Shown here: positions 8,382 through 15,021 of the stretch, piece by piece | Numbering within the stretch: the stretch's first letter is position 1 | Layout: each line of letters begins with the position of its first letter | Origin: Syntrophaceae bacterium UBA2188 | GTDB lineage: Bacteria > Desulfobacterota > BSN033 > UBA1163 | Length of the DNA stretch: 18,072 nucleotides | NCBI GenBank assembly: GCA_002327985.1 | Contig: DCVM01000186.1 | Coordinates: forward strand, 1-18,072 | Reading direction: 5' to 3' | Position numbers and translations under genes: made by a program | Notes under the pieces: model-generated | Seen by the model: only the letters and a program-made list of their open reading frames with translations | Database searches by the model: none | Told to the model about the DNA's origin: nothing

Positions 8382-8687
8382 ATTCGAAGCAAGATGCTCT
8401 ACCTCGTCCCGCAAAAGATAAGCTTCGAGGAGTCGATTCTCATCATGGAGAGTCTTGTTACGCTCAGGCCTGAAGTCGTTCAAAAGCTTCTGGAAATGTG
8501 CCGGTTTGTCAAAGTTAAAAGGCTTTTCATGTACATGGCCGAAAAGCATAGGCATCCCTGGGTGGAGAAGCTTGATCTGTCACAGATACATTTCGGCAAA
8601 GGGAAGAGGAGGATCGTATCCGGGGGAGAACTCAATCCCAAGTATAATATCACGGTCCCCAGAGAACAAAGCGAAGGAACAGCTTGA
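8382..8687 (+). pseudogene. AbiEi-type antitoxin, C-terminal fragment only
   Basis: The frame encodes the C-terminal region of a type IV toxin-antitoxin AbiEi antitoxin: MLYLVPQKISFEESILIMES, VKVKRLFMYMAEKHRHPW, then LDLSQIHFGKGKRRIVSGG and a terminal KYNITVPRE. This is about 100 residues, while full AbiEi proteins are roughly 200-300. The N-terminal winged-helix DNA-binding part is missing, and the frame closes with TAG at 8379-8381 inside repeat copy C. ATG 8394 could start translation but would give a protein without its DNA-binding domain. The last bases overlap the next frame as TTGA (8684-8687), the coupled antitoxin-toxin arrangement expected for abiE. I read it as a remnant of a once-functional pair. 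Confidence 0.75.
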
Positions 8688-8820
8688 GAAAAGATACAGT
8701 CTTTTTCAGACAGGTGGAATTGCTCCTCCGGGTCTTGCCACTTGTAAACCAAGAGGAAGTTTTTGCCCTGAAGGGTGGAACTGCAATCAACTTCTTCTTA
8801 AGGGATCTCCCTCGTCAGCG
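8684..8820 (+). pseudogene. AbiEii-type nucleotidyltransferase toxin, N-terminal fragment only
   Basis: From a TTG start overlapping the abiEi stop, the first 45 or so residues (FFRQVELLLRVLPLVNQEEV then FALKGGTAINFFLRDLPR) are the classic N-terminus of AbiEii/AbiGii nucleotidyltransferase toxins. In the family the next residues carry the catalytic DxD (typically LSVDID after the PR). Here the sequence turns into unrelated QRFDVLKIL and stops at 8923, so the active-site aspartates and the remaining roughly 200 residues are lost. The break is near 8817. The frame then runs through a terminator hairpin, supporting loss of coding function. The toxin must be inactive. Confidence 0.78.
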
Positions 8821-8869
8821 TTTTGATGTACTGAAGATTTTGCAAGGCTCTGTCTTTTGGACTGAAAAG

Positions 8870-8908
8870 AAAAAGGCGAATTGGCCATTTTCCGCCAGTT
8901 CGCCTTTT
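8870..8908 (-). terminator. Terminator hairpin T1, probably bidirectional
   Basis: A 15-bp stem pairs 8871-8885 (AAAAGGCGAATTGGC) with 8894-8908 (GCCAGTTCGCCTTTT) with one mismatch and an 8-nt loop. Read on the minus strand it ends in a T-rich tract and lies about 90 nt after the TOTE primase stop; on the plus strand it ends with TTTT. Its stem is nearly the same as that of T2 at 11590-11625. Confidence 0.75.
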
Positions 8909-8917
8909 CCACGATTC

Positions 8918-8993
8918 CAATAGGTTAGATATGATTTCAGTCTGTGATCTTGACCGGTTCGAAACTACAAGTTGTTAACCTCCTAACCTATTG
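8918..8993. repeat. 11-bp perfect inverted repeat after the TOTE primase gene
   Basis: CAATAGGTTAG (8918-8928) is exactly complementary to CTAACCTATTG (8983-8993), with 54 nt between, in the short spacer between terminator T1 and the end of the primase gene. The purpose is unclear: it could be a recombination-site scar or a long-range RNA stem in the operon 3' end. Confidence 0.4.
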
Positions 8994-8999
8994 AGATCA

Positions 9000-9944
9000 T
9001 TAATAAAAAATCTGGCTCCCATTTCGGGAAGCCTCTTGGACAATGGTTTCCACTTTCTCCAGCTGGATTCTTTCAATTGCTGAGAGCAACATCCACTGGT
9101 CGACGTAGGGTTCGAACTCCCCATTTACGAAGACGCTATTGCCCTTTCCTGCGGGACCTCGTTGTAAGGGAAGAGCGATGAGATTCCCAAACCCACCCTT
9201 TGGCATCGTATCCTGACTTGGGAAGAAACGATCATAAGAATCCAGACCGATTTGATGGCGTCGTTCCATTGAACGTGTCAAGATGGCACAACCAAACTTC
9301 CGAGATAGGGAAGCCGAAACCGGGCGGTCGAAGAACGACCAGACATGTCCTCCCTTCCCTGATCTCGAACGTTCCAGTGCTGCTGAAACCCCTATCTCAC
9401 TGCAGGTTCTAAGAAAAATAGCGACATCTTCTTGCCAGGATTTTTTGTCGAAATCGACGGCCAGAAACCAGCAGGTTTCATCTGGTAAAAGTGGGTACAC
9501 TCCTATCGTCTGTTTTCCGAGTAGGTGGTCACGAATCACCTCATCTATAACTGGCTTGAGTTCTCGATTTTCACAATCGGAACATTTCACCATAGGTTTT
9601 CGGCAAAAAGGACGATTCCATTCGTTTGCACAAGCAGGTGAATAGCCAGAACCTCCTTTCCTCCTTTCCCATCTGACGGGATAAACGTCTTCACGCCCGC
9701 GAAACAAAGACCGAAAAAGGGCAATCTGGGTTTCTATTGGAGAGTCATTAGTCACTTGATTTGCTGGGGTATATGGCGTGTGTGGCTCTGATATCCTTGG
9801 TTTGGGTGGTACACGATCTTCAGGATACAAACCGAGTAGCTTCTTTAGCCGTTCATTTTCCTCCCTTAACGACTTGCATTCTTCTAATGCTTTTTGGAGT
9901 TGGTCTTTGAGATCCTCGGGATCAAACATAGCCGTCTGCATCAT
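9000..9944 (-). CDS. Stand-alone TOTE-type archaeo-eukaryotic primase (AEP) domain protein
   Basis: The 314-residue protein begins with a charged coiled coil (about 8-38: LKDQLQKALEECKSLREENE), a proline-rich linker (44-66), then the primase domain of TOTE conflict systems: LFRSLFRGREDVYPVRWE, a putative Cys4 zinc site (C105, C114, C121, C124), VIRDHLLGKQTIGVYPLLPD, catalytic-type DxD Asp164/Asp166 in LAVDFD, GGH at 198-200, and FFPSQDTMPKGGFGNLIALP. In related proteins this module is followed by a superfamily 2 helicase and often a nuclease, giving 800 or more residues. Here the frame stops at the linker, so the helicase is absent. All visible primase motifs are kept. It overlaps abiEii by 23 nt (ATG 9944; 8 nt if ATG 9929 is used), so it is the third gene of the abiE operon. 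AEP proteins make nucleic-acid primers or extend them; the role here is inferred only. Confidence 0.83.
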   Translation of the reverse strand: MMQTAMFDPEDLKDQLQKALEECKSLREENERLKKLLGLYPEDRVPPKPRISEPHTPYTPANQVTNDSPIETQIALFRSLFRGREDVYPVRWERRKGGSGYSPACANEWNRPFCRKPMVKCSDCENRELKPVIDEVIRDHLLGKQTIGVYPLLPDETCWFLAVDFDKKSWQEDVAIFLRTCSEIGVSAALERSRSGKGGHVWSFFDRPVSASLSRKFGCAILTRSMERRHQIGLDSYDRFFPSQDTMPKGGFGNLIALPLQRGPAGKGNSVFVNGEFEPYVDQWMLLSAIERIQLEKVETIVQEASRNGSQIFY

Positions 9945-10848
9945 TCTTCAGAAGTTTCGCCGCGCTTCGTCTTCCTCCGGATTCAGCCAATCTTTCCGAA
10001 ATTGGCTTGAGGAAGGCACCGATGGACACAATAACTTCCGTGAGATCCTTCGGTGCTTCAGATAGCCGGTTTCGGCGCACGAAACCACGCCATTGGGTAG
10101 CTATTATAGCATCCTCGGCAAAGGCATCCGTCAGAGCGAGCGGTTCAGCCGGAATTTTTGTCCCTCTTGTGGAAAAGGTCTTCGTGATGGCTTCTGCTAA
10201 AATAGTACCATTGAAGTCAAACTGACGGGACATGAGCCAGATATCAAAAAAATCTTTCATGCGGCTATTCAGAATTCCAAGCTTTACCATCGCTTCGAAC
10301 TTCTCAGCAATAGTACTTTCCCTACTGTAACCACGAAGTTGTGGGGTGGGCAAATCGAGGATTGTTGGATAATTCATTGACTCAGGGGAAGGAACTATTA
10401 TGTCGCCAAAACCAATATCAAGTTGAATAACGAATCGTGCGGTATCCAGGGATCCCCGAAATCGGATACGAATGCCCTCGTAATCCGCATCCTCGGCGAT
10501 ACGCTCCGCGTCTACTTCAGTCACATCGAAAACAATACCATCAGGCTCAACCTCCTGTTGGCATATTTCCCTTGTTACCTTAATGAGGGTTTCTACACTA
10601 TTTTCTATTCTGCCGAGGAAGTCGATATCCATGGTAGGTCGTGTAAGTGGGGCTTCCCATACAGTAAGCATTAAAGCACCCTTGAGAATGAAATGATCAA
10701 CATAGGAAGACTTGGATAGACGGTAAAGAAAGCGCTCCATTGCGAAGTATTGAAGCAGTTCGCTAAAAGGTCGATCTGTTTCCCGTGCCTTGGTGAGAAG
10801 ACGCTGGCGTATAGACGCACCGATATTTTTGTATTGGCGTTTTGTCAC
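9922..10848 (-). CDS. AbiEii/AbiGii-family nucleotidyltransferase toxin
   Basis: The 308-residue protein has the DNA polymerase beta-like nucleotidyltransferase fold of type IV AbiE toxins. The key site is intact: HFILKGALMLTVW followed by TMDIDFLG with Asp74 and Asp76. Then come FVIQLDIGFGD and the family block STIAEKFEAMVKLGILNSR with MKDFFDIW. Toxins of this class are thought to act by transferring nucleotides to tRNA or other acceptors; the substrate of this one cannot be seen. Translation starts at GTG 10848, which overlaps the antitoxin stop as GTGA, implying translational coupling. Its own stop lies within the start of the TOTE primase gene. It is a different subtype from the broken abiEii at 8684, so the two are not a recent duplication. 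Confidence 0.92.
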   Translation of the reverse strand: MTKRQYKNIGASIRQRLLTKARETDRPFSELLQYFAMERFLYRLSKSSYVDHFILKGALMLTVWEAPLTRPTMDIDFLGRIENSVETLIKVTREICQQEVEPDGIVFDVTEVDAERIAEDADYEGIRIRFRGSLDTARFVIQLDIGFGDIIVPSPESMNYPTILDLPTPQLRGYSRESTIAEKFEAMVKLGILNSRMKDFFDIWLMSRQFDFNGTILAEAITKTFSTRGTKIPAEPLALTDAFAEDAIIATQWRGFVRRNRLSEAPKDLTEVIVSIGAFLKPISERLAESGGRRSAAKLLKNDADGYV

Positions 10849-11459
10849 AGCAATGCCTCAAGATAAGGGCGCATGATTTTTTCAACTCGACACGCTTTTG
10901 AAAACTTCACCAAATCATCGATTCTAAAGCGTTTCCGTTCCCGGTAAAGCTTAAGTGCTTCGATGGCTATATCGAGGCCGATTTTATTCCTATACTTAAA
11001 ACAGTCAGCAATTGTTTTTTCCGGACTATAGATACGGACTGGTACACTATCTATTTTATGTTTCTCAATGCCAACAGTGAAGGATTCCCCGGAGAACCAA
11101 AAGACTCTAAGAGGTGGATGATTCAGCCTCGGAGTTTCTGTTCCTCGATCTAGAGCCACATAGACCTCATGGGGGACCTGAGTCGTGATCTCATGGTATG
11201 CCAGAGCAGAGATAAGACAAATTACACCGTTCGGTATTTTCAAGGAGACTGATACGAGGTCCGGATTACCGAGTGGAGGCAGGTCCGCAAGACGGTACAG
11301 CCCTCGGGTTAGTTGCTCCAGAATGCCTGACCGGTGCATTTTGTAGAGCGTCCTGGGATGAATACCGGCGCTGAGGGCCTCTCCTGTTTTCAGCATGCCC
11401 CCCCGATTACGGAAGACCTTTTTTGCTTTCTCGAAAGTGTTTTGATCTGACTTTCTCAA
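10845..11459 (-). CDS. AbiEi-family antitoxin / transcriptional autoregulator
   Basis: The 204-residue protein has an N-terminal winged helix (about 17-60: RGGMLKTGEALSAGIHPRTL, then LTRGLYRLADLP) and the conserved middle GVICLISALAYHEITTQVP followed by EVYVALDRG. The C-terminal part carries the YSPEKTIADCFKYRNKIGLD block common to this antitoxin family. In characterised AbiE systems the antitoxin does not bind the toxin but represses the promoter through inverted repeats, and a perfect palindrome lies just upstream here. The start is TTG 11459, with AAGAGGA about 6 nt before it; no in-frame ATG is better placed. It is the first gene of the antitoxin-toxin-primase operon, coupled to the toxin by a 4-nt overlap. 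Length and motifs suggest it is intact. Confidence 0.9.
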   Translation of the reverse strand: MRKSDQNTFEKAKKVFRNRGGMLKTGEALSAGIHPRTLYKMHRSGILEQLTRGLYRLADLPPLGNPDLVSVSLKIPNGVICLISALAYHEITTQVPHEVYVALDRGTETPRLNHPPLRVFWFSGESFTVGIEKHKIDSVPVRIYSPEKTIADCFKYRNKIGLDIAIEALKLYRERKRFRIDDLVKFSKACRVEKIMRPYLEALL

Positions 11460-11481
11460 TCAATTCCTCTTAGGATAAAAA

Positions 11482-11540
11482 TACCAGCATATATTTACTA
11501 TCTGCTGGTAAGTTTATCCCATAAAATACCTTTTTGTCAA
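11482..11540 (-). promoter_or_regulatory. Promoter and palindromic operator of the abiE-primase operon
   Basis: On the minus strand TTGACA (11540-11535), an 18-nt spacer and TAAACT (11516-11511) form a near-consensus promoter. Directly after the -10, TACCAGCA (11482-11489 on plus) and TGCTGGTA (11503-11510) make a perfect 8-bp inverted repeat with a 13-nt spacer, overlapping the expected transcription start. This position suits a repressor operator, and AbiEi antitoxins are known to autoregulate through inverted repeats. Binding by this AbiEi is inferred. Confidence 0.7.
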
Positions 11541-11589
11541 GAATGTTTCACGTCGTGCCATTCCAACTATAATCCATAAAGAAACGAAC

Positions 11590-11625
11590 AAAAAAGCGAG
11601 TTGGCTGTAGCCACTGCCAATTCGC
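11590..11625 (-). terminator. Terminator hairpin T2
   Basis: On the minus strand GCGAATTGGC (11625-11616), a 10-nt loop and GCCAACTCGC (11605-11596) pair as a 10-bp stem with one G-T pair, followed by TTTTTT (11595-11590). It would end transcripts arriving from the HNH gene upstream and insulate the abiE promoter just downstream. The stem matches T1 at 8871-8908 almost exactly. The rest of the gap to 11875 holds only an 8-bp inverted repeat, ATCAACTT/AAGTTGAT (11835-11842 and 11850-11857), and no gene. Confidence 0.75.
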
Positions 11626-11875
11626 CCTCGACACTTATGTCAAATAGCCTACTCTTAAGCCATTGAAATCATTAGATGTCTTACTAGCTCCTTATGCTGA
11701 TGGGCGATCTTTAGACGGTGGGAAGTTGTGGAGGGGGTGAGGTTGCTGAAATCCGCAGACGATATTTTAAAACGTGTCCGAGTCAACATTTGACTTGCCG
11801 GATAGTGTCAAGATGGACCAAATTGCAACTTACTATCAACTTACATCAAAAGTTGATGATTTCCAGTATCTACAT

Positions 11876-12412
11876 TTATTGATATTGGTTTAGATAATCT
11901 ATCGCCTTTTGCAAAAGGATTTTATCATCTTTAAAGTTCCCTAATCCGACATGACAATCGTGACATAACAACCCGCGTATCTTATCTGTTTTGTGGTCAT
12001 GGTCTACATACAATCTTTCATGTCTCTTATTTTCATGGTGTTTTCCGCAAATTAAGCACTGGTGGTTTTGCTTTAATAACATTTCTTTATAATCTTTTTG
12101 TGTGATACCAAATGTACGTAATCCTTGTTGTTCCTCCCATACCTTCTTTCTATGGCATTGTTTACAAATACAACCTCCTCCTTTAAAAGGATAAACTTCT
12201 GTTGAATTTCTATCAAATGATTTTTTGCATCTATAGCACGTCAGAGTTGTTTTAAGGCGCGCACCCGCTGCTCTTATTGGAATTTTGAATTTTCTGAGAA
12301 TACGACTTGTTGTCGCTATAGAAATTCCATATATACTCGCGATTTCCCTGAAGGTTTTTCCCTCTTGATATAATCTCCCAATCGAATCAATATCGTATTC
12401 TCTTTTTGACAT
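11876..12412 (-). CDS. HTH + HNH (endonuclease VII-like) nuclease
   Basis: From ATG 12412 the product has 178 residues. An N-terminal helix-turn-helix (about 9-44: SIGRLYQEGKTFREIASIYG and following) resembles resolvase or terminase-type DNA-binding helices. Next comes a zinc ribbon (C59/C62 with C83/C86) and a recombination-endonuclease-VII-like HNH domain: FGITQKDYKEMLLKQ, C119/C122, YVDHDHKTDKIRGLLC with Asp137-His138, and C150/C153. In T4 endonuclease VII the residue after the last cysteine is Asn62, a metal ligand; here it is His154, which other HNH enzymes tolerate. I prefer 12412 to the upstream ATG 12460 because GGAG lies about 8 nt before it and the upstream residues are not family-like. 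The gene is visibly more AT-rich than its neighbours, pointing to transfer, probably from a phage or mobile element. Confidence 0.82.
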   Translation of the reverse strand: MSKREYDIDSIGRLYQEGKTFREIASIYGISIATTSRILRKFKIPIRAAGARLKTTLTCYRCKKSFDRNSTEVYPFKGGGCICKQCHRKKVWEEQQGLRTFGITQKDYKEMLLKQNHQCLICGKHHENKRHERLYVDHDHKTDKIRGLLCHDCHVGLGNFKDDKILLQKAIDYLNQYQ

Positions 12413-12510
12413 TAGGACACTCCGTATTAACCATGACAGTTGTACTAAAATATACACCATTTTTAGAAAACTGGGAAGTTAAGGCTAAGGAAAGGAAAAA
12501 AATCAGCAAA

Positions 12511-12540
12511 CAAAAAAGGCCCATACTCACGTACGGGCCT
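12511..12540 (-). terminator. GNRA-loop intrinsic terminator without an obvious gene before it
   Basis: On the minus strand AGGCCCGTAC (12540-12531), loop GTGA and GTATGGGCCT (12526-12517) form a 10-bp stem with one G-T pair, followed by a T tract (12516-12512). It is a strong terminator, but no credible minus-strand gene lies directly upstream. The preceding minus-strand bases include GGGGAGCCA, like the 3' end of some tRNAs, and an imperfect hairpin around 12569-12592. The remaining 12600-12770 stretch shows nothing I recognise. Confidence 0.75.
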
Positions 12541-12774
12541 CGTTGTTTGCTGGCTCCCCAGACTGCTATCCCAAAGCGTGCTTTTGTGGGATGGAATGAG
12601 GATAAAGTTAGAACGAATCGCTAAGGGGCACACAAGAATGATACTGGAGGACAAACTCCCACGCAACCTGTTGATTAGCTCCCCCTATGGCGGTTATTTG
12701 CATCACCTGCCCTAATTGGATATACATTAAAAGCCTCTCCAATAGAAGATAAAAGCATCTCCGTCTTAAATTTT

Positions 12775-12803
12775 TTGACTATCCAAATCGGTTCTGATAA
12801 AGT
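12775..12803 (+). promoter_or_regulatory. Sigma70-type promoter of the recD2-nuclease operon
   Basis: TTGACT (12775-12780) and TAAAGT (12798-12803) are separated by exactly 17 nt, about 50 nt upstream of the recD2 start. Match and spacing are good, and no other reading frame crosses the site. Confidence 0.65.
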
Positions 12804-12855
12804 TCTGAAGAGATGGATTATCTATTCAATTCCTATAGCCTGAGTCGTAAATAAA

Positions 12856-15021
12856 ATGCCCGTCATCTACGGTTTTCTCGAAAGAATAACCTATCGCAAC
12901 GAAGGGAATTACTTTGTGGTTGCCAAACTTCAGGAGAAGGGAAAAAGGGAGTTGACCACCATTGTCGGAAACCTGACCGCCATCAATCCAGGCGAGTCGT
13001 TAAAGCTGACAGGAAGATGGGTTCACAACAAGAAATTTGGGGAACAGTTTCAGGTTGAGAGCTTTGAGGTTACTGTTCCCGCCACAGTCCACGGTATCAG
13101 GAAATACCTGGGTTCGGGTTTAATCAAAGGCATTGGCCCAATCATGGCAGAGAGGATTGTCAAGAAATTTGCTCTGGACACCCTGGAAGTTATGGAGGGA
13201 ACACCAGAGAGGCTTTCAGAAGTAGACGGGATCGGCCCAAAAAGGATCGAGATGATCACAAGGGCTTGGGAGGAGCAGAAAGAGATCAAGGAGATTATGA
13301 TCTTTTTACAGGGGCATGGAGTGAGTGCTGGTTATTCAGCAAGGATTTACAAACAATACCGAGACCGTTCTATCGAAGTGGTGAAGGAAAACCCCTACCG
13401 CCTCGCTCAGGATATCCACGGGATTGGATTTATCACAGCAGATAAGATTGCCCAAAACATAGGGATTGCCCAAAATTCCCTCATCAGGGCAAAAGCAGGA
13501 GTCATCTATGTGTTGAATGAATTAACCCAGGAGGGACACGTTTATTACCCCGAGGCAGATTTGGTTCGTAAAGCGAAAGAGATACTGAAGGTTGAGCATG
13601 AGATCATTACCAAAGCCATTACCGAGCTTTCCAGAGAGAAAGAAATTTTCATAGAAGATATCAATGATGGGCAGATTCACAAGGCAGTCTATCTTGCCCC
13701 GTTCTACGTGGCAGAGACAGGGATTGCTCAAAGGTTAAGAAGGTTGAAAGAGTCTCCTTCAAACATTCGAGCGATTAACCCTGAGAAGGCAATAGAATGG
13801 GTTCAACAGAAGTTGAATATCGAACTGGCTGAAAAACAGAAAGAGGCAGTTTTACTGGTAGCAAATTCAAAGGTTCTGATTATTACGGGTGGCCCAGGGA
13901 CTGGCAAGACGACCATCATCACAGCCATATTAAAAATATTCCAGCAGTTGAAATTGAGAATCTTTCTTGCTGCTCCGACTGGTAGAGCAGCCAAAAGGAT
14001 GAGTGAAGCGACAGGTTGGGAGTCCAAGACCATCCACCGACTGCTTGAATTCTCTCCTCAAAAAGGGGGCTTTAAGAAAGACCAGGACGATCCTCTGGAG
14101 GCAGACGTTGTTGTCATAGATGAAGCCTCAATGGTGGACACTCTCTTGATGTATCATCTACTCAAGGCCATCCCACCGCAGGCTCATTTGATATTGGTCG
14201 GGGATGTAGACCAGCTTCCTTCAGTCGGCCCAGGCAATGTCCTGAAGGATATTATAGATTCTGGCATCTTTACAGTAGTCAGGCTAACGGAAATCTTTCG
14301 TCAGGCTCAAGAGAGCATGATCATCGTAAATGCTCACAAGGTAAATCAAGGGGAGTTCCCCATCTTGAAAGAAATAGAAAGGAAAGAAGCTACAGATTTC
14401 TACTTTATCCAGGAGGAAGAGCCCGAACAGACCCTAAACCAAATCCTTACGCTCTGTAGCGAGAGGATACCTAAGCATTTTGGATTTCATTCCATCCGAG
14501 ATATTCAGGTTCTGACACCCATGCATAAGGGGGTTATCGGAGCAATTAACCTAAATATCGAGCTACAGAAGAAACTTAATCCCGACCAGCAAAGCATCAC
14601 CCACGGGAGCAGAACTTTCAAATTGCACGATAAGGTCATGCAGATCGTAAACAATTACGATAAAGAGGTCTTCAATGGAGACATTGGATGGGTATCGAGG
14701 ATTGACCAGGAAGATAGGGAACTCACGGTAGACTTTGACGGGAGACTAATCCCTTACGATTACTCTATTTTGGATGAGGTTGTCCTGGCCTATGCCATCT
14801 CAGTTCATAAATCCCAAGGGAGCGAATATCCAGTCGTAATCCTCCCTGTTACTACCCAGCATTATATGCTTCTTCAAAGAAATCTGATCTATACAGGCAT
14901 TACCAGGGCTAAAAAATTAGTGGTGCTGATCGGAACTAAAAAAGCCCTTGCTATTGCTATTAAAAACAATAAACCCCAATTGAGATTTACCCGTCTCTCT
15001 GGTAGACTGGTAGCTCAATGA
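12856..15021 (+). CDS. recD2: RecD2-type ATP-dependent 5'-3' DNA helicase
   Basis: The 721-residue protein has the RecD2 layout: an N-terminal OB-like domain (1-80, VGNLTAINPGESLKLTGRW), tandem helix-hairpin-helix motifs (about 80-210; GLIKGIGPIMAERIVKKFAL, EVDGIGPKRI and IHGIGFITADKIA), then a superfamily 1B helicase core. Walker A is GGPGTGKT at 345-352 and Walker B is VVVIDEASMVD with Asp422-Glu423. Late motifs AISVHKSQGSEYPVVIL and YTGITRAKK are intact. RecD2 helicases unwind DNA 5'-3' in repair and replication without RecBC. Length is typical, though a little shorter than the Deinococcus and Bacillus proteins. ATG 12856 has only a weak ribosome binding site. The stop overlaps the next start as ATGA, so the helicase and nuclease are translationally coupled, an arrangement that suggests joint DNA-end processing. 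Confidence 0.95.
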   Translation: MPVIYGFLERITYRNEGNYFVVAKLQEKGKRELTTIVGNLTAINPGESLKLTGRWVHNKKFGEQFQVESFEVTVPATVHGIRKYLGSGLIKGIGPIMAERIVKKFALDTLEVMEGTPERLSEVDGIGPKRIEMITRAWEEQKEIKEIMIFLQGHGVSAGYSARIYKQYRDRSIEVVKENPYRLAQDIHGIGFITADKIAQNIGIAQNSLIRAKAGVIYVLNELTQEGHVYYPEADLVRKAKEILKVEHEIITKAITELSREKEIFIEDINDGQIHKAVYLAPFYVAETGIAQRLRRLKESPSNIRAINPEKAIEWVQQKLNIELAEKQKEAVLLVANSKVLIITGGPGTGKTTIITAILKIFQQLKLRIFLAAPTGRAAKRMSEATGWESKTIHRLLEFSPQKGGFKKDQDDPLEADVVVIDEASMVDTLLMYHLLKAIPPQAHLILVGDVDQLPSVGPGNVLKDIIDSGIFTVVRLTEIFRQAQESMIIVNAHKVNQGEFPILKEIERKEATDFYFIQEEEPEQTLNQILTLCSERIPKHFGFHSIRDIQVLTPMHKGVIGAINLNIELQKKLNPDQQSITHGSRTFKLHDKVMQIVNNYDKEVFNGDIGWVSRIDQEDRELTVDFDGRLIPYDYSILDEVVLAYAISVHKSQGSEYPVVILPVTTQHYMLLQRNLIYTGITRAKKLVVLIGTKKALAIAIKNNKPQLRFTRLSGRLVAQ

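Noticed and set aside
8918..8993. Integron attC site, suggested by GTTAGAT and CTAAC
   Set aside because: The order is GTTAG first and CTAAC second, the reverse of RYYYAAC...GTTRRRY, and no integrase gene is present.
12511..12545. Group II intron domain V, suggested by CGTACGG next to a hairpin
   Set aside because: The stem is a simple 10-bp hairpin without the bulge and catalytic triad of domain V, and no maturase/reverse transcriptase is nearby; the T tract makes a terminator the better reading.
12541..12620. Intact tRNA gene on the minus strand before the orphan terminator
   Set aside because: No T-loop GTTCGA-type sequence and no D or anticodon arm; only a nine-base 3'-end resemblance.
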